From Cohnella terricola (GTDB taxonomy: Bacteria > Bacillota > Bacilli > Paenibacillales > Paenibacillaceae), in the NCBI RefSeq assembly GCF_007786475.1, contig NZ_VNJJ01000001.1, positions 62,001-126,000 on the forward strand: DNA of 64,000 bases, read 5' to 3'. This document shows positions 60,515 to 64,000 of this stretch, piece by piece. Under the pieces are notes generated by a model. It was not told where the DNA came from, did not search any database, and saw nothing but the letters and a program-made list of their open reading frames with translations. The number at the start of each line of letters is the position of its first letter. Within the stretch, counting starts at the first letter, position 1. The translations under genes and the position numbers were made by a program.

Positions 60515-62125
60515 TTAATGATTCATTAATCCGTTCGTTTGAATCAACTCGGGAGCGAATTCGTCCTTCGCCATTCCGATCAAAGCGTAACGGATACTGT
60601 CCACGAGCGCTTCCCAGCTGGCTTCGATCACGTTGGACGATACGCCGACTGTACTCCAAGTATCCTTGAAATTCGTAGACTCGATAAGTACGCGGACTTT
60701 CGCGGCCGTGGTGTCCTTCTCGTCAAGCACGCGCACTTTGTAGTCCGACAAATGGACGTCGCGAATGCCCGGGTAAAATTGCACAAGCGCTTTGCGAAGC
60801 GCGTTATCCAGCGCGTTCACTGGACCATTGCCTTCCGCGACGGTGTACACTTGTTCTCCGGCGACGTTGATCTTGACGATCGCTTCGGTCACCATTTGTC
60901 CGGCGTTTTTCTCGACCATGATCTTGAAAGACTCGACAGAGAAGATTTCGACGGAGTCGCCGTAAGCGTCTCTTAGAATCAGCTCTAGCGAAGCGTCGGC
61001 TCCTTCGAATTGGTAGCCTTGATGCTCCAAGTCCTTGATCCGATCGATGACTTCGCGGGATTTCATGCCTTCCGGATTCACTTCGAGTCCCATTTCCTGC
61101 GCTTTGGATAAAATGTTGCTTTGTCCCGCGAGTTCGGATACGAGAACCCGCTGTTTGTTGCCGACGAGATGCGGCTCGATATGTTCGTATGTTTTGGAAT
61201 CTTTCATGATCGCGGAGACATGGATGCCGCCCTTGTGAGCGAAAGCAGCGTTGCCTACGTACGGCTGATTAACCGGCATGTTCACGTTGGCAATCTCGCT
61301 GACGTAACGCGCAACGCCAGTCAAATTTCTGAGCTGTTCGTCGCTTACGCAGTTGTAGCCCATTTTTAATTGAAGCGTCGGAATAATCGAGCAGAGGTTC
61401 GCGTTGCCGCAACGTTCGCCGTATCCGTTGATCGTGCCTTGGATCTGTCTTGCTCCGGCCGTGATCGCGGCCAGTGTGTTCGCAACTGCAAGCTCGCAAT
61501 CGTTGTGCGTATGAATGCCGATCGGGGCATCGATCTCCGACACGACGCGGGAGACGATCTCGTTGATCTCGCTTGGAAGCGTGCCGCCGTTCGTATCGCA
61601 GAGGACGATCCACGCTGCTCCGGCCTCTTTCGCTTTGGCCAGCGCGGCCAGCGCGTATTCCGGGTTTGCTTTGTAGCCGTCGAAGAAGTGCTCCGCGTCG
61701 AACAGAGCTTCCATTCCGCTGTTTTTCACAAAGGCAAGAGACTCATAGATCATAGCCAGGTTTTCTTCCAGCGTCGTTTGCAAAGCCGTGTGAACGTGGA
61801 AGTCCCAGGTTTTGCCGACCAATGTAGCCGCCTGCGCTCCGGATTCGGTGAGATGCTTAAGGTTGATATCCTGTTCGCAAGAACTGTTTTTCCTGCGGGT
61901 ACTGCCGAACGCCGTTAACTTTGCCTGCAGCTTCATCTCGCGGACGCGACGAAAAAACTCGATGTCCTTGTTGTTGCTGCCGGGATTGCCGCCTTCGATA
62001 TAGTGGACGCCCAGCGCATCGAGCTTCAGGGCGATTTTAACCTTGTCTTCGGCGGTCAGGCTAATGCCCTCGCCTTGCGTACCGTCGCGCAAAGTAGTAT
62101 CGAAAATACAAAGTGGGGTTGACAT
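60515..62125 (-). CDS. cimA: (R)-citramalate synthase
   Basis: Condenses acetyl-CoA and pyruvate to citramalate, giving a threonine-independent route to isoleucine. 536 residues, HMGL-like family: DTTLRDGTQGEG near residue 9, GIHTHNDCELAVAN near 198 (metal-binding His), NGYGERCGNANL near 227, and a C-terminal allosteric LeuA-dimer domain from about 395. 2-isopropylmalate synthase also belongs to this family, but length and the TQGEG start favour citramalate synthase. ATG 62125 has AGGAGG 15 bases upstream. Confidence 0.87.
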   Translation of the reverse strand: MSTPLCIFDTTLRDGTQGEGISLTAEDKVKIALKLDALGVHYIEGGNPGSNNKDIEFFRRVREMKLQAKLTAFGSTRRKNSSCEQDINLKHLTESGAQAATLVGKTWDFHVHTALQTTLEENLAMIYESLAFVKNSGMEALFDAEHFFDGYKANPEYALAALAKAKEAGAAWIVLCDTNGGTLPSEINEIVSRVVSEIDAPIGIHTHNDCELAVANTLAAITAGARQIQGTINGYGERCGNANLCSIIPTLQLKMGYNCVSDEQLRNLTGVARYVSEIANVNMPVNQPYVGNAAFAHKGGIHVSAIMKDSKTYEHIEPHLVGNKQRVLVSELAGQSNILSKAQEMGLEVNPEGMKSREVIDRIKDLEHQGYQFEGADASLELILRDAYGDSVEIFSVESFKIMVEKNAGQMVTEAIVKINVAGEQVYTVAEGNGPVNALDNALRKALVQFYPGIRDVHLSDYKVRVLDEKDTTAAKVRVLIESTNFKDTWSTVGVSSNVIEASWEALVDSIRYALIGMAKDEFAPELIQTNGLMNH

Positions 62126-62209
62126 GCGTAACCGGAAAGCCTCCTTAAATATAAAAACAGGTTAAACTATTATACCATGGACATTCTTAAATGTAGAGAG
62201 TAACGTCCG

Positions 62210-62239
62210 TTGCCGATAGGGTCGCAGCCTTTGTATAAT
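62210..62239 (+). promoter_or_regulatory. Sigma-A promoter for dinB
   Basis: TTGCCG at 62210-62215, 18-base spacer, TATAAT at 62234-62239; the start codon is 18 bases further on, a very short leader. No LexA box was noticed in this stretch. Confidence 0.62.
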
Positions 62240-62257
62240 AATAGCGATGGAGGAGGG

Positions 62258-63547
62258 ATGAACTTGAGCGACGGCGCGGGCAAGGGACGTATTATATTGC
62301 ATATCGACATGAACGCGTTCTATTGCTCCGTTCATGCCGCCGAAAATCCGGAAGACTATATGGGGAAGCCGACGGCGGTGGCGGGAAGCGTGGAGCTTCG
62401 CAAAGGAATCGTAGTGACGAGTTCTTATGAAGCCAGAGCCAAAGGGGTACGCACGGGGATGACCGTACGGCAAGCGTTAAGCGCTTGTCCGGACTTGCTC
62501 GTGATCTCTCCGGATTTCGATCTCTACCGGAAATACAGTAAAGGTTTTATGCGAATTGCGGGTAACTATACGCCATTGGTCGAGGCGGTCTCGATCGACG
62601 AATGTTTTCTGGATATTACGGGGAGCTCGCAATTCGGCTCGGCCTTCGAAATCGCGGAGACGATCGCAAGGAGGGTCAAAGAGGAGCTGTCTCTTCCTTG
62701 CTCCATCGGAATCGCACCGAATAAGCTGCTGGCCAAGATGGCTTCTGATATGCGCAAGCCCGATGCGATCACGATCCTGCGCAGGCGGGATATGCCTAAA
62801 CTGCTCTGGGACAAATCTTGCCAGACGTTGTACGGAATCGGCGCACGAACCGCGGATAAGCTGCTGCGCCTTAATATTCGCACGATCGGGGAGCTTGCCG
62901 CCGCCGACGAGAGCATGTTGATGGATCGCTTCGGCGTATACGGCTCTTGGATGAAACGGGCCGCGAACGGTTACGACGACTCGCCGGTCGAGCCGCTTCA
63001 CGAAGCGCCGAAATCGATCGGACACACGACGACGCTGCCCGCCGATTTGACCGAACGGGACCAATACCGCAGAGTGCTGCTCAACCTCGCCGACCAAACG
63101 ACCCGCAGGCTTAGACATCAGCGGATGGTCAGTTCGACCATACAGATCACGATACGGGATCCGGATATGCGTACGATTACGAGATCCGTGACGCTGTCCG
63201 TGCCTACGGAGGCGGCGGACGACGTGTATGCGGCGGCTTGCAAACTGATGGACGCGCATTGGCAAGAAGGGAAACCTGTTAGGCTGCTCGGGATTACGCT
63301 CCAAACGTTAACCCCGAAAAAAGAAACTCCACTCCAACTCGACTTGTTCACATATGAAGCCGAGCCCAAGAAAGAACGGCTGATTACCGCCATGGATTCG
63401 CTCAGGGACAAGTTCGGAGAAAGCGCCGTGCTGACGGCTGGCATGCTCGGAGACGATCCGTCAACTTTAATTCGCAATAAGAAGCTGAGGGGAACTTCGC
63501 TTCAGAAAGATTTTTTGCGGGATCCATCCGATAGTGAAGAGGGCTAG
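62258..63547 (+). CDS. dinB: DNA polymerase IV
   Basis: Y-family translesion polymerase of about 429 residues. IDMNAFYCSVHA (first catalytic Asp) near residue 18, SSYEARAKGVRTGM near 53, VSIDECFLDIT near 112 (catalytic Asp-Glu), helix-hairpin-helix region near 195, little-finger domain after 245, and the clamp-binding-like stretch QLDLFTYE near 363. Start uncertain: GGAGG (62249-62253) is 4 bases from ATG 62258 and 10 from TTG 62264. Confidence 0.93.
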   Translation: MNLSDGAGKGRIILHIDMNAFYCSVHAAENPEDYMGKPTAVAGSVELRKGIVVTSSYEARAKGVRTGMTVRQALSACPDLLVISPDFDLYRKYSKGFMRIAGNYTPLVEAVSIDECFLDITGSSQFGSAFEIAETIARRVKEELSLPCSIGIAPNKLLAKMASDMRKPDAITILRRRDMPKLLWDKSCQTLYGIGARTADKLLRLNIRTIGELAAADESMLMDRFGVYGSWMKRAANGYDDSPVEPLHEAPKSIGHTTTLPADLTERDQYRRVLLNLADQTTRRLRHQRMVSSTIQITIRDPDMRTITRSVTLSVPTEAADDVYAAACKLMDAHWQEGKPVRLLGITLQTLTPKKETPLQLDLFTYEAEPKKERLITAMDSLRDKFGESAVLTAGMLGDDPSTLIRNKKLRGTSLQKDFLRDPSDSEEG

Positions 63548-63595
63548 AGGACTAGAATAAAATCCAATAATAATGGGTCAGTCCCGCAAAATGGT

Positions 63596-63624
63596 TTGAT
63601 CTTGGCTTCGTTTTATATTATATT
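63596..63624 (+). promoter_or_regulatory. Sigma-A promoter for the ferredoxin gene
   Basis: TTGATC at 63596-63601, 17-base spacer, TATATT at 63619-63624. Confidence 0.55.
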
Positions 63625-63674
63625 GGAGTGTAGTGGACTACTTTCGTTTGACACGGAAAGATTATAGGAGGTAA

Positions 63675-63917
<243 letters not shown>

Positions 63918-63929
63918 TAGCGAGATCAC

Positions 63930-63975
63930 AAAAGCTTTTCCTCGGACTCGTATGTCCGCGGAAGAGCTTTTTTTT
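63930..63975 (+). terminator. Rho-independent terminator after the ferredoxin gene
   Basis: AAAGCTTTTCCTCGGAC pairs with GTCCGCGGAAGAGCTTT (with mismatches), then eight T. Confidence 0.88.
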
Positions 63976-64000
63976 ATGGATCAACTCCGCAGTAATGCAT

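Overview
The window is chromosomal DNA of a spore-forming Firmicute of the Paenibacillaceae (Cohnella- or Paenibacillus-like). The evidence is the conserved Bacillales gene order yajC / spoVB / comN / secD / secF / recJ / apt / relA / dtd / hisS / aspS / tcdA / rarA, the sporulation genes (spoVB and a CotB-CotG-CotH type coat locus), a T-box leader, sigma-A promoters, GlnR/TnrA-type boxes, frequent TTG and GTG starts behind strong Shine-Dalgarno sequences, and moderately high GC (my estimate from reading; not computed). No rRNA, tRNA, CRISPR array or complete insertion sequence was seen.

Layout. 1-4.6 kb: yajC end, membrane genes, spoVB, comN. 4.6-19.2 kb: protein export (secD, secF), a CDF transporter, recJ, apt, relA, dtd, a histidine T-box leader, hisS, aspS, tcdA and a DUF3052-OmdA fusion. 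19.3-21.8 kb: compact spore-coat locus, a CotB-like protein lacking the usual tail, a repeat-rich CotG-like protein, and the coat kinase CotH. 21.9-29.4 kb: rarA, a CNNM/CorC protein whose leader carries a hairpin between the ribosome binding site and the start, a 51-bp palindromic tandem array, a coupled pair of membrane transporters, and a sesquarterpene synthase. 29.4-39.2 kb: pfkA, then a (deoxy)nucleoside block: deoR, deoC, pdp, punA and a BMP-type ABC importer. 39.2-46.5 kb: a second 51-bp-period repeat, a GH-like secreted protein, YitT, a DEAD-box helicase, a probable 6S RNA, tpx and a LysR regulator.

46.5-53.2 kb is an accessory, scarred stretch. It holds a deleted TetR gene and an intact relative about 4.4 kb apart in the same orientation, each with the same kind of promoter and palindromic operator. 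One faces a drug-exporter gene behind an attenuator-like leader; the other faces a GAPDH gene lacking its 5' part. Between them sits a TetR-SDR module with its own double operator and a base composition that looks foreign. A DJ-1/PfpI remnant and the second copy of a dispersed hairpin element follow hemQ.

53.2-64 kb: YugP-type peptidase, MerR regulator, an ammonium transporter operon (amt, GlnD-like DUF294 protein, DnaQ-like exonuclease) behind two GlnR/TnrA-like boxes that flank its promoter, a JAMM peptidase, an MFS exporter, a TlpA-like thioredoxin, citramalate synthase, DNA polymerase IV and a ferredoxin.

Functionally the window combines translation and stress core genes, nucleoside salvage (import, phosphorolysis and aldolase under one regulator), nitrogen-controlled ammonium uptake and spore-coat assembly. 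The least explained items are the two 51-bp repeat families, the hairpin-bridged ribosome binding site, the duplicated TetR control region, and the amt-DUF294-exonuclease operon.
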